64,000 bases of DNA from Platycnemis pennipes (GCA_933228895.1 OW121855.1:35044698-35108697); one strand, 5' to 3'; shown: positions 12,815-24,650, counted from the first letter of the stretch. The notes: a model not told the origin generated them from the letters alone. Numbers and translations: made by a program.

Positions 12815-13006
12815 AATGTATTATATTCCTGTCTAAACTTCACAATTAAAAAAAGATAAAAATAGCAAAGCAAGCATGCCAAAACATGAGCAACTGTTAG
12901 TTGGGTCAGCCCAAAGTACCCACACCAACATTCAACCACCCATACTAGCCGTTAACGCGGTAGTTTTATGCTATTGGATATATTTACAGCTATTCATATC
13001 CGTAAT
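12815..13006 (-). repeat. LINE-A, second part of the nested copy
   Basis: Matches the minus-strand LINE-A copy at 38.53-38.69 kb: TGTCTAAACTTCAC, then GATAAAAATAGCAAAGCAAGC, then the GGATATATTTACAGCTATTCATATC stretch in slightly varied form. It ends at the AT before 13007, where a MITE is inserted. Confidence 0.85.
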
Positions 13007-13525
13007 GGGGTCGTTTACCATATTTTTTATTGGCGAATATGATAGAGTTTGTAAAATAAAAAGACCCGTATTTCTCCCATTTTTGATCCGTCAATTATTT
13101 CTCGAGTTATAAGCGGCGAAAAACTGATGTTTTTAACCCTTTCGGAGAGGAGCAACCTCTGACGTATATCGACTTCGTCCAATCACAACTGAGCCCGCGA
13201 AGCTACTTTGCCTATTGCAATGGGGGGACACAGCTGACTCTGCCAATAGGAGCAGCTGCGACAGCATCTGTGCGAGCAGACCTTCCGAGAAGACCCCTCC
13301 ACTCCCTTCGCTTCTCCGAAAAACAGTCAGGGACGGGAGGAAAGTGACGTCAATGTTATCACAGGTACTTTTTCGGTGGGCGTCACCTTTTTCTTGTTTT
13401 AATTTTTGATTTATGAGTGAATGGTTGTGGTTAGAAGATTACTTTTTTCACTTAAATTCTTTTTTCGTTTCCATCTAACGATTTCGTGTACAAAATTGCG
13501 ATTTCTGTTCCGAGTATAGGCCCCC
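13007..13525 (+). mobile_element. MITE copy 1, ISL2EU-like
   Basis: 519 bp, no coding capacity, imperfect terminal inverted repeats starting GGGGTCGTTTACC and ending TATAGGCCCCC. AT lies on both sides (13005-13006 and 13526-13527). The uninterrupted LINE-A at 50.7 kb has a single AT at this point, so a 2-bp AT duplication is well supported. A 2-bp AT duplication with G-rich ends is what I recall for the ISL2EU group of PIF/Harbinger relatives; that assignment is inference. Two related copies at 26.6 and 37.2 kb lie in the opposite orientation. Confidence 0.85.
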
Positions 13526-13527
13526 AT

Positions 13528-13790
13528 TGTACGAGGAAAGAAGGCCATTTTGAATCGGTCAGTTCGGCAATCAATTTCTCTAATTTTGTGATTATGGTCA
13601 ACTGTACAATAGTAAGTTGGAGTTGGCAAAATATTTTAACGTCATCAGTGGAAACATTATCTTGGAATTTATTTAAGAGATCAAGTCTAAATTTTAACCT
13701 GCGGTCTGAAAATTATTCCCAATTTATCATCATAACGTCCCTTTACAAATCTTACCGATCTTCGCTGCACACTCTCCAGTTCTTTATTGA
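13528..13790 (-). repeat. LINE-A, third part of the nested copy (end of ORF2)
   Basis: The reverse complement encodes degraded LINE-A C-terminal text: REIDCRTDRFKMAFFPRT, then RRLKFRLDL, then LERVQRRSVRFVKGRYDD-like sequence. It is 5'-truncated near 13790, just before a SINE-B copy. Confidence 0.8.
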
Positions 13791-13813
13791 ATCGTATTTC
13801 GTTTTTTTATTAC

Positions 13814-14080
13814 TGTGTTCAACCCAAAGGTTGGTTTTTGAGAGGTGAGATTAGAGATCATTCCAAACTAAGCCATTGGCGAGTGAAATTTAAACATTCA
13901 GGGTAGGGAGGCTAGTTCCTTTCCCTGGGGCACCTGCGATTTCCTACGACAGAAAATCGAATCACGAGGATTTTAGGTGGGGGCGTCCAGAAGGCTCTTG
14001 CCCTAGATTTGAACCTGGGACCCTCCGGTCGGTAGCTCAGTGCTCTACCCACTACTAGTAGTAGGCCACCACGACGCTCC
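13814..14080 (-). repeat. SINE-B copy 1
   Basis: On the minus strand, a tRNA-like head (near 14070 down to 14000) has the B box GGTTCAAATC and the segment GACCGGAGGGTCCCAGG. A body follows with GCCCCAGGGAAAGGAACTAG, and the 3' end is CCAACCTTTGGGTTGAACA. Copies at 26.74 and 60.75 kb share the order and both ends. A small palindrome, ACTACTAGTAGT (14051-14062), interrupts the head compared with the other copies. Confidence 0.85.
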
Positions 14081-15600
14081 GCCAATTTCCTTAAGATCCC
14101 ATATATTGGCAGCATCTCTTTTACATTATTCACCATTTACTATGGGTATGTATTTCTTACGCGTCCTCCATTCCTCCTGTTCGTCTTTCCCCCGACGGCT
14201 GTTATCATGAGACCATCGTGTATCCATTGTAGCTGATTTGTTTGTCCCGTCTTCTGCTTTAAGTTTTCATTGGGCTTCTTGTTTCTTTCACTCTTACATC
14301 TACCAAAACATTCGTAAATCAATCTAACCACCCCGCGAATCCAGCCTTGAGCATAATAACCAGCCAGTGACCGCATTTAATTTCAAGAAATGAGAGCAAA
14401 TACGGCAATAGACAATTAGAAACTAGATGTATGGCACTGTAAAAGATATATTTTAATAGGAGAAATTGTCTTTACTGAGTGTGGAGTATTTGAACCAAAA
14501 GATCGAAGAAAGTGTAAGAACAGTGAAATGGAAATACAGGATAATTGAGTTACTTTATAAGCATGGATTCTCATTGACTCATCACTTTGTGAAATAAGAG
14601 AAAACGCTATTATTTTCATAAAATCTTGTCTAACAATACGTAAGGAGAACGGAAAGATTTGTGCGACGTCTTTATAGCATTGAAACCAGAAGGGAGAACG
14701 AACGAGTTGAACGATGAAATATTTTTAAATCGGAGAGAAGAAATGTTAGGGAGTAAGGATAATCAACAGAGAAAAATAAAGCAATCAATTTACCGACTGA
14801 AGTATCCATAACCAAAAGATTAGTCAGGGTGTCCACCACACATCACCGATTTTTAAGAGACGATCAGCTCAAAGGTTAGGGGAATCGTGGCGGGGTGTAT
14901 GAATGCAATGGGCGTCCTACTCGATGCCTGAGCAGTCCCGGATCATAGCCCTTCAGAACGGTGTGTTGAAGGATAAAAATAGGAATCCTCAAAAATGAAA
15001 AACTTCAGAAAAAACGGCATATAATAAATAAATGTACAGCATAGTCTCACTCGAAATAAGATTTGAAATACGTGACGAAAATTAGAGAAAAATGTTAAAG
15101 CTCAAGTATGATACATAATCCATAACCCTTGAGAATATGTAGAACTTTCAGCCACTTTGACGTGCTAAACGCTTTTGTAGCAATTTTTATCCCTTCATAC
15201 AATAAACAAAGGTTTACAATAAACTAGGAGAGCAATTTCCCCTGGCTCTCATCTCAATCTCGAGCTCAATATGCAAGTGACCCACGCAATTTAAAATCAC
15301 ATGAATCATATTACACCACGAAAGAAATTGCGGATACATATTTGAAATTCAATTGGGATAGACTAAAAAATTTTTCATATCCATTATTCACACTTTTATT
15401 ATGAGTTTTTCACTTCGTAAAATGGTTGACTTTCCCATTAACATGGTCCTCCTGTGGATAAATCCACTCCTAATCATCGCAAGGTAGTTTTCTAATAATC
15501 TTCACCTTTGCGTACAGACAGCACGGAACTAATTACCTCCATTATCGTACGCACGGTAGGTACACAAAAGACGGTGTCTCGATACGCCAAATACCTACTA
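14081..15600. other. Intergenic, nothing recognised
   Basis: AT-rich. The only open frames are short and dissimilar to known proteins. No shared repeat seen. Confidence 0.4.
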
Positions 15601-15889
15601 CCTCACGACTCATAAATACCTCCGTGGAGAGAAGCTCAACAAGAGACTCGGACCCTATTCAAAACCCATTTTTAGACAACATTTATGGTTTGGGAGGAGG
15701 AAATATGGACCGCGGATTTTTTTTCCATCGTGCTCAGCCCCATCGCAGCTGGAACAAATTGCGCTCGTCGGCTGCGGGGTGGAAGTATTTCGGGCGGGAG
15801 AAGAGGGTCTGGACTCCATGCCGGCCACCAACTGTCCACTATCCAGAGGCGCAGACGGCAACAACCGTCCCGTCACGGCACGGTAAATG

Positions 15890-15955
15890 TGGGGTAAAAC
15901 ACACAACAAACACACCCACACACAGCCAAAACTTCACAGGCACACACACACACAC
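15890..15955. repeat. CA-rich microsatellite
   Basis: Interrupted runs of CA and ACAC, the longest at about 15942-15953 (ACACACACACAC). It lies inside a GC-richer stretch (15620-16000). Confidence 0.8.
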
Positions 15956-16126
15956 GTCGAAACACTCGACCGTTTCCCCAAACGTTAGGCTTTAATGTGT
16001 TTATGAGCTCAAGTGCGAAGGCGATAGTAAAAAAAAAAAGATGATTCGATGAAGAGTGGAATATGAACACAATAAAAGTGTAGCGCCGGTGTAAAAATAA
16101 AAGAGTCAGAGTAGAAGTCATCTGCG

Positions 16127-16366
16127 ATGCGTTATTTTTTTCTCAACGCCGAAGTTTGCTGTTTTTTCATCTTGTGTTTTATTTGCTGGAGAGTGGATGG
16201 AAGAGGGGAGGGCTGTTACGTGGAGAAGAATGGGAAGACTGCCGCCTACACCATGGACAACTCGAGGATGCGCGTCCTATCCGTATCCTGTGTGATGAGT
16301 CTTTTATCTCGCGCAACCAGACTGTGGATTACCACATGTAAAGAAGTATGTCGTAAAGATACCTAG
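16127..16366 (+). CDS. Unclassified ORF with a signal-peptide-like N-terminus (tentative exon)
   Basis: A 79-codon frame begins MRYFFLNAEVCCFFILCFICW, a hydrophobic stretch like a signal peptide. A Cys-containing segment follows, with GCYVEKNGKTAAYTMDNSRM. The plus-one frame over the same end reads CDESFISRNQTVDYHM, which looks more protein-like than the main frame there. This suggests either a frameshifted gene or chance. A GTAAAG donor-like site sits at about 16338. I do not recognise the protein. With no second exon in view, this may be random open sequence. Confidence 0.2.
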   Translation: MRYFFLNAEVCCFFILCFICWRVDGRGEGCYVEKNGKTAAYTMDNSRMRVLSVSCVMSLLSRATRLWITTCKEVCRKDT

Positions 16367-16923
16367 ATATTAAGCGATATTTTAAACTGTCGATTCAATA
16401 TTTAATTTATTAATTATTAATCGGCGGAATCCCTCAACATAGGTAGATCCATCGTAACATTTAAAATAGCATTACCACATCTTTTATAATCGTGCGTATT
16501 CTAAAAATATAATAAACATTAATCGATTGATGATTTTTGATAATAAATTTATTAATCAATTCAATTCCTCTCAAACTCAATCAAATTCAACATGCCAGCT
16601 TCAAAAATTAATTTTTAAGCCAAGAGTAAGGTCACTGTTTGGGACTGAGCACAATAAGATTAAAACGACGACAATAGGTATTGAAAAATTGGTGAAAAAC
16701 AATAATGCATCAAAATATCGATCATCAACAACTTCCTTTTGATGTTCCTGGTATATGGGCCGCAGTCAATTGCTCATCCTGCCCCATAAACTCATTACTA
16801 TAGACATCATACGGATTTTTATGACCCAAAAGAAATTTGAGTTGTGGTCTTGGATTGCAGTTACTCCAGTGGCTGAGTTTATACAGAAGTTATGCTTGCA
16901 AATATTGCACCGTGTAACCGAAG

Positions 16924-17017
16924 ATCTTAATCCTAGTACAAACACAGCATACATGCACGGGATTCGAGCCTTTGGGTCGCCCGGCCAGTGAGTTACTGAC
17001 TTGGATTCCACGTCCAG
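16924..17017 (-). repeat. SINE-C copy 1
   Basis: On the minus strand the head starts CTGGACGTGGAATCC and passes through CGACCCAAAGGCTCGAATCC, which contains the B box. The body then shares CTAGGATTAAGA with the copy at 18.4 kb. The two copies define the family; neither forms a normal tRNA cloverleaf. Confidence 0.6.
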
Positions 17018-17924
17018 TAGGAAATTTGAAATATGTTTCGATCACTACCATTTTATTTTTCATCATTTCCATGAAAATGCCAACGTTTGAACGGATTTCA
17101 TGAAAAAATAATACTATAAAATATGGTTTAATCACGTTTAACTTCCGCAAAAACTGTTAGTTTTAAAAATAAACATTGATTACGCAAAGTATTGATATTT
17201 TTCTATGCTATTTCACAAGGAAAGATTGCTTAAAAGCCTAGCGATGAGTGAAGGTTTCTCGAGGGAGTGAACCTGAGATGATAGTGATGCCTGAATAAAT
17301 GCAGGAGGATTTGAGCGATCATAAAGGGATGAATATGAATCGATATGTGTAACTCTTTGAAATATATATAATAAATCATTTATACTATGCTATATTCATC
17401 AGTATCACTGATTCAACAGAATCCATTCTTTGCTTGAAGTCGCTCATCTCTATATTTAGTGGCGTTATTTGCACTTGAATGATTTTTATTAATCCTAGCT
17501 AACCCGGGCAACATAAAAGGAAATAAAGAGAGCAAAACATAAGCTGTCTTGGGGAGTGAAATAATACATGCATTTGCGCTCCAAGTAACAGAAATGATTA
17601 CGGTTTTTCGACTGGGGATGTGGATACGGTGGGTTGTAGAAGAGCTGGAGCTGTGCGACGAACCTCTTATTTTCGATAAAAATGAAGTAAATTTGACTCA
17701 AGGTCCTTCGAGATAAGCCAACTGAGAAATAGTCATAGGCGAGCCAAAGATAATGCTTCAATCGATAGATTTAGATGTTATTTTAATACTAGAGAGTTTG
17801 TGAGTATTGTGAGAGAGAGGAAAGGAGCATAAAAGTCAACTCTTGGAAGAGGTAAACGATTCGTACTGTCTCGACAGCTTTCGTAGCACGATATAATTGG
17901 GTGACAAAAGGAAATCGAAGGAGA

Positions 17925-17992
17925 AGTTCGACCTCGGCATCTCGGGCCAATAAATCGACGCTCTACTCAATGGGTTATCCGCGTTACCTTAA
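17925..17992 (-). repeat. Possible tRNA-like SINE head
   Basis: The minus strand has TTGAGTAGAGCGTCGATTTA (A-box-like) and GAGGTCGAACTTC (B-box-like) at tRNA-like spacing. The stems pair poorly, so this is a remnant at best. Confidence 0.35.
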
Positions 17993-18377
17993 GTAGTTTA
18001 CATTATCTGCATTCTAATCAAGCATAATAGGCACAAGACTATAATGGTCAAGATTTCGGTAACAATTTTAGAGAATATAAGTAATGACCGTTGCCGCTAC
18101 TGCTACACTGCCATGCTGTATATTGACACACTCTACGGTATTACTAACGGAATTTCTGCATAGAAATGTATTTGGGCTATGAAAAGGAATCCTGCATAAC
18201 CGATAAATTTAAAGGCATACGTCGAGTGTCGTTTGATGGGGGCGATTTAGGGACGTTCTATTATTTTCAGCAACCATACGCCAATTCCTTAGGTTTTTCA
18301 AGCACCCTAATTTTCTCCTTACCATTGAAGTGGACTTAATTACTTTTGGCAATACAATGAGCAAGGATATATAGCCT

Positions 18378-18486
18378 AATGTATTAATCCTAAGACTAAT
18401 AAAATATCTATGCTCTGGACGGGATTCAAACCCGCAACCTTTGGGTTGCCAGATCGTTGCGTTCCCAACCTGTCTACCACGTCCGG
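18378..18486 (-). repeat. SINE-C copy 2
   Basis: The minus-strand head starts CCGGACGTGGTAGACAGG, then GGCAACCCAAAGGTTGCGGG, then the B box GGTTTGAATCC and CGTCCAG, which can pair with the first seven bases at six positions. The body shares TTAGTCTTAGGATTAAT-like sequence with copy 1. The D-arm does not fold normally, so a SINE is preferred over a tRNA gene. Confidence 0.6.
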
Positions 18487-18489
18487 TTT

Positions 18490-21400
18490 TGTTTCCTTTC
18501 CGTCCACGAATCTAGCATCTTCCCCACTTTTCTTTTAAGAGCAGAAAACATAAGCAAAAGAAACGGAGGACCTCCGGTTCGGGAAGGATCTGGCCGCTCC
18601 CCTGGCACTCTCTGTGGTATGGGGTGCATATTTGTTCTGCAGTTAGCGACTTGACGAGCTTCCGCTCTTTGGGACTGCGGACTCGGAAATGCAAACTGAT
18701 CATGGAAGGCCAGCGGATGTGTATGAGGAAGGGAAGGCAGGGGATGGGACACGTGTTAAGGCTGCTTTATGGAGGAGATGACAGGATGAGGGCAATACTG
18801 TATTAAGTTTCGGCGGGACTAAATCGGTATTAATGACTCGCCAACTGCAAATTGTCTTTTCATTCATTCTAATGGCTAAAATTACCCTCTATAATTAAGA
18901 ATTTTATAATACCATAAGTAAACTTAGTAGAAATGATCTTCACAAATTGTGTCACTTACAAACTACCACAACCTCCCTATCATGTGATTAGCCTCAACAT
19001 AATCCCACAGGAAGATCCCATCAAAATTATCCCTTCCTGATTAATGTTTGACGCCGATTGATCCACATTAAAGCTTAATTCAGAATTTTATACCAGTTGA
19101 TGCCTTCTTTAAAAACATTACAATCAATACGTAGCGCATTGGACGTAATATTTCACTCCATCTATAGCATTTAATTCAAAGATAATTTATGAATCTTAAA
19201 ATGGATCAAACATATTATATTGTATAGGCAAAGAGGCAAACTTTAAAAATTTCCAATTAATATTTGGGAAAACTGAAAAGATATTTTAAGAAAGTTTACT
19301 TTTTTGAAATAATCATCATCAATCATTGTGCATTAACATTCCAGGCCAGTAAATTAAGCTTCCAAAAGTCTGTTGCATACTTTGCTGATTAAGAGATCTG
19401 TGTTAGGTAGCAGCACATATATATTACATTATACTGTTTTAGTAGGCATTATAACCCCTTGATAAATGTTATGAATGTAATGTTAAAATTAAAAAGAATC
19501 ATTACGCTATTTTTACCAAAATCCTATCGTATCGTAAAGGTAAGTTAAAAAGCCATAACAACTTTGCTGTATGTGTGCGCATCAGTTATCAAGTAGGATC
19601 CAATTAGTGAACCCAATATAATAATGAATAGTAAATTGCGTATAATATAATTTATAAATTTAAAGACGAAAGTCTTTAGAGTCAGATTTTCATCGATTGA
19701 AAACAATCAATTTACGATTTGACGCCTTAGAGAATATCAGCTATTTGGTCGAAATAAATACCATTTATTTCTTTCTCTCCCTGAATCAAATTCTCTCTCA
19801 GATTTATGCCCATATGCGTGAAAGTGAAAGCACGATGGCGAACTCGACCCCTGTTGCATACATGTCTACTTGGTCAGGGAAGGAGAGTTGTAGGGGAAGC
19901 ACTTACGCCATTGACAAGAGGGGTCTCGCAAAGGCGGATACGAATACGTATGGGCAATATATCGAAGAAGGGGTTGAGAGCGTAAGGGGACTCAGTATGG
20001 GTAAACAGGTAAAACAAACCCCTCCTCCTATCTGCGGCTGTAAAGAGATTTCAAAATATGCCGGAGCCGAAACCACCCGACACGGTCTATGGCACGCGTC
20101 AAAAGGTTTTCTCGCTCCTTAAAGAAACCCCGTCTCCCATTTCCTCCCTCTCGTGCCACGCAAGACGCCACGCCACCACCAACTGCTGCGTTGCACCACG
20201 GTATACCCCTTGTTCCGCCCGGCAACCTCCCACTGAGATGGAGTCAAGGGACCAGGACCATGTCCGACCACCCAGGGCGTCATCGGTCTCATCCGTTTAT
20301 TTAAAAAAAAAGTGGATAAACAAGGGAACAAGAGGCCTACGCGCTCCCTCCCACTTCATTCCTGAATTTCCTTAAGGGCCTCGCCCGCCCCGTCCCGCGC
20401 CCATATCGGCCGAGGAGGGGCTCGCGAAACCACTCAAGAAAGCGCTGAACATGCCGTAAACGCTCCGCGTAAACCCTAATTGATCCAAGCGCATAGCAGA
20501 ATGGACACCGAGACCAGGGCGCCGTACACATACTAATTACACACGGCAGGTAATTAAAAGGACGAAAAGGGGTTGAGTTGTGAGATTACGAGGCTGAGGG
20601 GCCCATGTACGTGAAGTATTTCAGTTGTTACGGCACCGGATTCCTGCTCAAGAGCTCTTAACAGGTTTTCCCTCTACCATCGAGCATACCGGAGGAAGAA
20701 GAAGGAATGGTATTTACGATTGACACCGTTCAAGAAAGCAAGAGGGAGGATTACGAGAATGGAGACACCTACTCTGAACAGGCTGCGAAGAGATAAAAAA
20801 AGAAACAAAATTCAGAAAATCAGTTACATTCAACATTCAGCCTCTCAGCAGTCTTAATTTAAAATCCCTTATCACAGATGGAATAGCTATAAAAGTTGCA
20901 AATTAAAAAATGTTTTCAAACTTTAATATAAAGGGTATGAGACTACGCGCATCGAACATTAAGTTGCTTCTATTTAGGAGGAGGCAAATGTGAATTTCAA
21001 GAAATGCGTAGTGTGTCATGTCAAAGAGCAAAAAAATGGCAAAGTGGACAAAAATATACGGAAGAAAATGACAGCCATCCCTTCCCCAACCCAATGTACC
21101 CCTCCCATCCAACCCTTCCCCCCCTCCATTACCTGGTATACCCAAGGTAAACTAAGCATCTCACCAGTGCATACACACCACCGACCTTCAACTCATAACT
21201 TTGTAGTACCAGAAGACGACTAGGCGTGGAAACTAATCGTACCTAATAAATTTTAATGGAAATATACTTGGTCAGTTTGTTTCTTTATGTGACCAAGAAT
21301 TACCAGTGTTACGCCAAAAAAGTATTGAGTGTATAAAACTAGAACTTATTGTTTCACTCTGCTATCTTCCTGAAGCATCAAAAAGGGCGTTAAAATGCAG

Positions 21401-23040
21401 ACAGACGACGGAAAATCATATGTACACAATTGTAATAAAATATAATGAAGAATCTTACCATCCAGATCAATTAGTTTAAGACCGTAACTCTTGGCGTTCA
21501 CAACGTAGTATTCCTAGGTATGGAATCTAACAAACGCATGCATTCCTCGGATAATTTTGCAGCAATTTTAATATTTTATGGAAATAAATTTTCTTGGTGT
21601 TTTTATCAAAGCTAGGCTGATTCGCAATATTAAGTCCAGTAGCCGTTTACCATGCTTCAATTACATAATATGATTTCAATACTATAATTTAAGCGCACCA
21701 TTAAATTCGTAGTCACATGATATTCCATATTGTTGCCTTAAAATGTCACGACTCATTTTTAAATGTCAGTAGTTCGTAACACTGGAGGTATTCGCAGCCC
21801 CCAGCTAATGATTAAAGCAGAAGCTGGGGCAGTCGTGCTAATTCTATTATTCTTCCATGTAGCTTCAGATATAGATTCATTAAACTTTGAAAACATAAAA
21901 AGAATGGTTTTGTTAAGCTAAGCTTAGAGAAATTATATACGAGAAATTATATTCGTATTTTCCAACTTGCTTCAATCCCGGCTAATTCCAGCCTCATAAA
22001 TAACTGTTACTTAAATTTTTGAATGAGCGTAGAACCTGAAGAAAGAGATGGAATTAGTTTCGCAAGTTATACATAAGTATAACTTCCTTCAAAGCGAGGG
22101 AAAGATGAAATCGTGAAACATTTACAACAGTGGTTGTTCTTCCTAAGCATTAGTACCATTTGCCAATACTCATCAATAAAGCAGTTTATAGCTGAGCATC
22201 AGGCTTATGATTGCTTCCAACTATTACCCTGGCAACCATTTGATTTTTCAATATTCATGGATGAAATGACCTCAATTAGTAAGAACTCTCACTCACTCGA
22301 GACTTCATCTACATAGTGAAGTTATCTACTATTTTCACAGGCTTACCTAAGCTAATGATTCCCTTGACCACCTTCTCCTGGAGGCAATAAACGAGAAAGG
22401 AAGAGAAAAGAGCAATTAAATCACGTGCCATCGGCACGATGGAAAAACAATACCCTTTCAACACTTGGCCTCGTAATTTGAATTTTATACTTTTGTTGCT
22501 TAGGCGCAGGAGATGGGATCACGAAGCACGAAGAGCCTTTAAGGGTATTCGGATGAAAGTGTCTTCCACTCCATGCTAGCATGAAAGCGGAAAGGTTACC
22601 TACGCCTACCTCACTTAATGCTTTTTCAGATTGGCTTGAAATTAGGGTGAAGGAGCGCTCACGCAGTCGTAAAATGTCACCTTACTCCCACGCTACCGTT
22701 ATTTATTGATAACATTACAGAGAGCGAATACACCGTTACAGTAGGACAATCTCACATTGAGACTAGCATTTCAAAGAGTAGTGGCAACAAATAATCCGTA
22801 GGGAGGGATTTTGCTGAACTGAAAATCTCTAGCAAAACTGCAACTATGCTCGATAAATATTCGTGGTTGAACCTCTAGATGTGCTAAAACGAATACGTGA
22901 AATGCTGAGACATTTGCTAGTGCATTCCAGGTCCACTAAAGGCTCTAAAAAGGGAACACTTTCCATTACTGCGCTCAGCGCTTTCTGATAGTACTACGAC
23001 AATAATACGATCTGATTCTGATCTTAATACGATACATTCC
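18490..23040. other. Intergenic, no supported gene
   Basis: Mostly AT-rich. A GC-richer part at 19980-20530 holds overlapping open frames on both strands, the longest 141 codons at 19697-20122, without recognisable domains or splice context. A C-rich tract at 21075-21135 is unremarkable. Confidence 0.4.
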
Positions 23041-23047
23041 TTTCGTA

Positions 23048-23817
23048 TTGAAATCAAAGATCACGGAAGAAGTCATAGACCTGATTGAAGAAAGAAGAAA
23101 GTACAAGAATGCAAAAACTGTAGAAGGGAAGCTTTGTTACAAAAAAATAAGGAACGAAATAAGTCGAAAAGCCAGGAAAGCTAGAGAAATGTGGATGAAG
23201 AATCTACGCGAAGATGTACAAAGCAACCTTGCAATTGGAAAGGAGGAAGCTGTCTATAGGATAGTAATGAACCACTTCAAGGAACGGAGCGCAAGATGCA
23301 ATGCTATAAGAGACAAGAAAGGAGAACTTTTGATTGAAAATGAAGACAAATAGAAGAGATGGAAAGTATATCTGGAAGAGTTATACAACGGAAACAATCT
23401 CAGAATAAAAGCTATCGAAGAGGAAAGCGAAGTCGAAAAGGATGATATGGGAGCAACAATATTAAAATCGGAATTTGACGACTCAGTAAGGGACCTTCGC
23501 AAGATAACTGCTTCTGAAATTGATGATATTACTGCAGAACTAATTAAAAACGCAGGAGAATAGACATTAATCCGTCCATACAAAACCATCTGCGACATGT
23601 ACACAACAGGAGATATACCCAGGGACATCGAGAAAAACATTATAATTCCTATTCCAAAAAAGAAGATAGCGGAGAAGTGCAAAAAATTAAGGACTATAAG
23701 CCTGACGACACATGCATGGAAGATATTGACTAAGAATCATCTACAGAAGAATATAAAGAAAAGCAGGGGAGTTCCAGGATGAAGATCAATTCAGATTCAG
23801 GGAAAGGAGAAGGAAAA
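23048..23817 (+). pseudogene. LINE-B retrotransposon, best-preserved 5' segment
   Basis: The first frame (23048-23353) reads as the region between endonuclease and RT: KITEEVIDLIEERRKYKN, then KARKAREMWMKNLREDVQS. It continues beyond single stops with a WKVYLEELYNGNN-like block, then MGATILKSEFDDSVRDLRK. RT motifs follow, in two frames: DDITAELIKNAGE, then GDIPRDIEKNIIIPIPKK, then LRTISLTTHAWKIL. It ends near 23817 in the QFGFRK-equivalent region, so the palm with its catalytic aspartates is missing. The element is truncated at both ends and inactive. It abuts a LINE-C fragment of opposite orientation. Confidence 0.8.
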
Positions 23818-23819
23818 AC

Positions 23820-24650
23820 CAACTAGTGTTTAATTATCCGCGAAACTCACAAATTTTATCAATTTTTCCCCACTTTTCCTCCTGCCTAAAGCTCATCCCA
23901 AACCTCTCTCGCCTTTTCCTCCGAGTATAGTTTAAAAAGTGAAAACGGACACCTCTGCCCAACTCACCCACCTATTGTCACCCAATCCAATTTACCATTT
24001 GCTACTCTCATTTGCACATTCTGTTCAATGTATAAATTCAGGATCAGTCTCCTATCTCTCCAGTCTACTCCAATCTAACGCAACGTATCAATTAACTTCG
24101 ACAGAGTGAGGTGGGAAACCTCACTCTGTCGAACGACTTCTTGAAGTCAAGAAAGCAGGCGAATACATCCTGATTATATTCTATATTCCTTTAACTATAG
24201 TTATATACTTTAGTATTGTCGTCACTGCAATGGAGTGTCGAGCGGCACACCCCTTCCGAAATCCGAACTGATCCTCGTCTAGGAATTGGTTTGCTCCCTA
24301 TACCATTCCTCTGTTGATGATTTTAAGCACGACCTTTGCCGCATGAAAAATAAAACTTATCGTTCTATAGTCTCCACATTCCTTTGTCACCTTCTTTTAC
24401 ATCGAAGGTATCAGTGCGGTTTTTACCTAGTCCTTCCTACGGCCAAGCCCTCCTCGTGCATTCTTCGAAAAAGCCCATAAAATCTCTACCTTCCCCTCTT
24501 CCTAGGTTCTTCAGAAGTTTAGCTGGGATGTTATATATCCCTACTGATTTACCCACCTTCATTTCTTGTAATGCCTTCTCTATCTCAATATCCAGTATTC
24601 CTGGACCCATTTCATCCTGATCAGCGCCATTCCCTCTTTTATGTCCAAGC
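23820..24650 (-). pseudogene. LINE-C reverse transcriptase fragment
   Basis: Read from 24650 downward, broken frames give KVGKSVGIYNIPAKLLKNLG (RT motif 1 region), YRTISFIFHAAKVVLKIINR, QFGFRKGC.ARHSIAV, and FACFLDFKKSFDRV (palm motif with the first aspartate). After a short interruption the text is DWRDRRLILNLYIEQNVQMRVANGK. The order matches a non-LTR RT, and the text differs from LINE-A and LINE-B, so it is a third family. A 16-bp inverted duplication at 24097-24133 interrupts the coding text just after FDRV. Stops and frameshifts make it inactive. Confidence 0.75.
24097..24133. repeat. Perfect 16-bp inverted repeat with a 5-nt loop
   Basis: TTCGACAGAGTGAGGT at 24097-24112, GGGAA at 24113-24117, then the exact reverse complement at 24118-24133. 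Relative to the expected LINE-C coding text, about 24 bp look inserted. Confidence 0.95.

Noticed and set aside
18378..18486. Possible tRNA gene on the minus strand
   Set aside because: B box and acceptor-like pairing are present, but the D-arm and anticodon arm do not fold, and a related copy with shared 3' body at 16.9 kb indicates a SINE.
19697..20122. 141-codon frame, one of the longest outside caudal
   Set aside because: No recognisable domain, composition changes halfway (AT-rich then GC-rich), and no flanking splice or promoter signals.
23254..23682. 142-codon minus-strand frame
   Set aside because: Antisense to LINE-B coding text at 23.05-23.8 kb.
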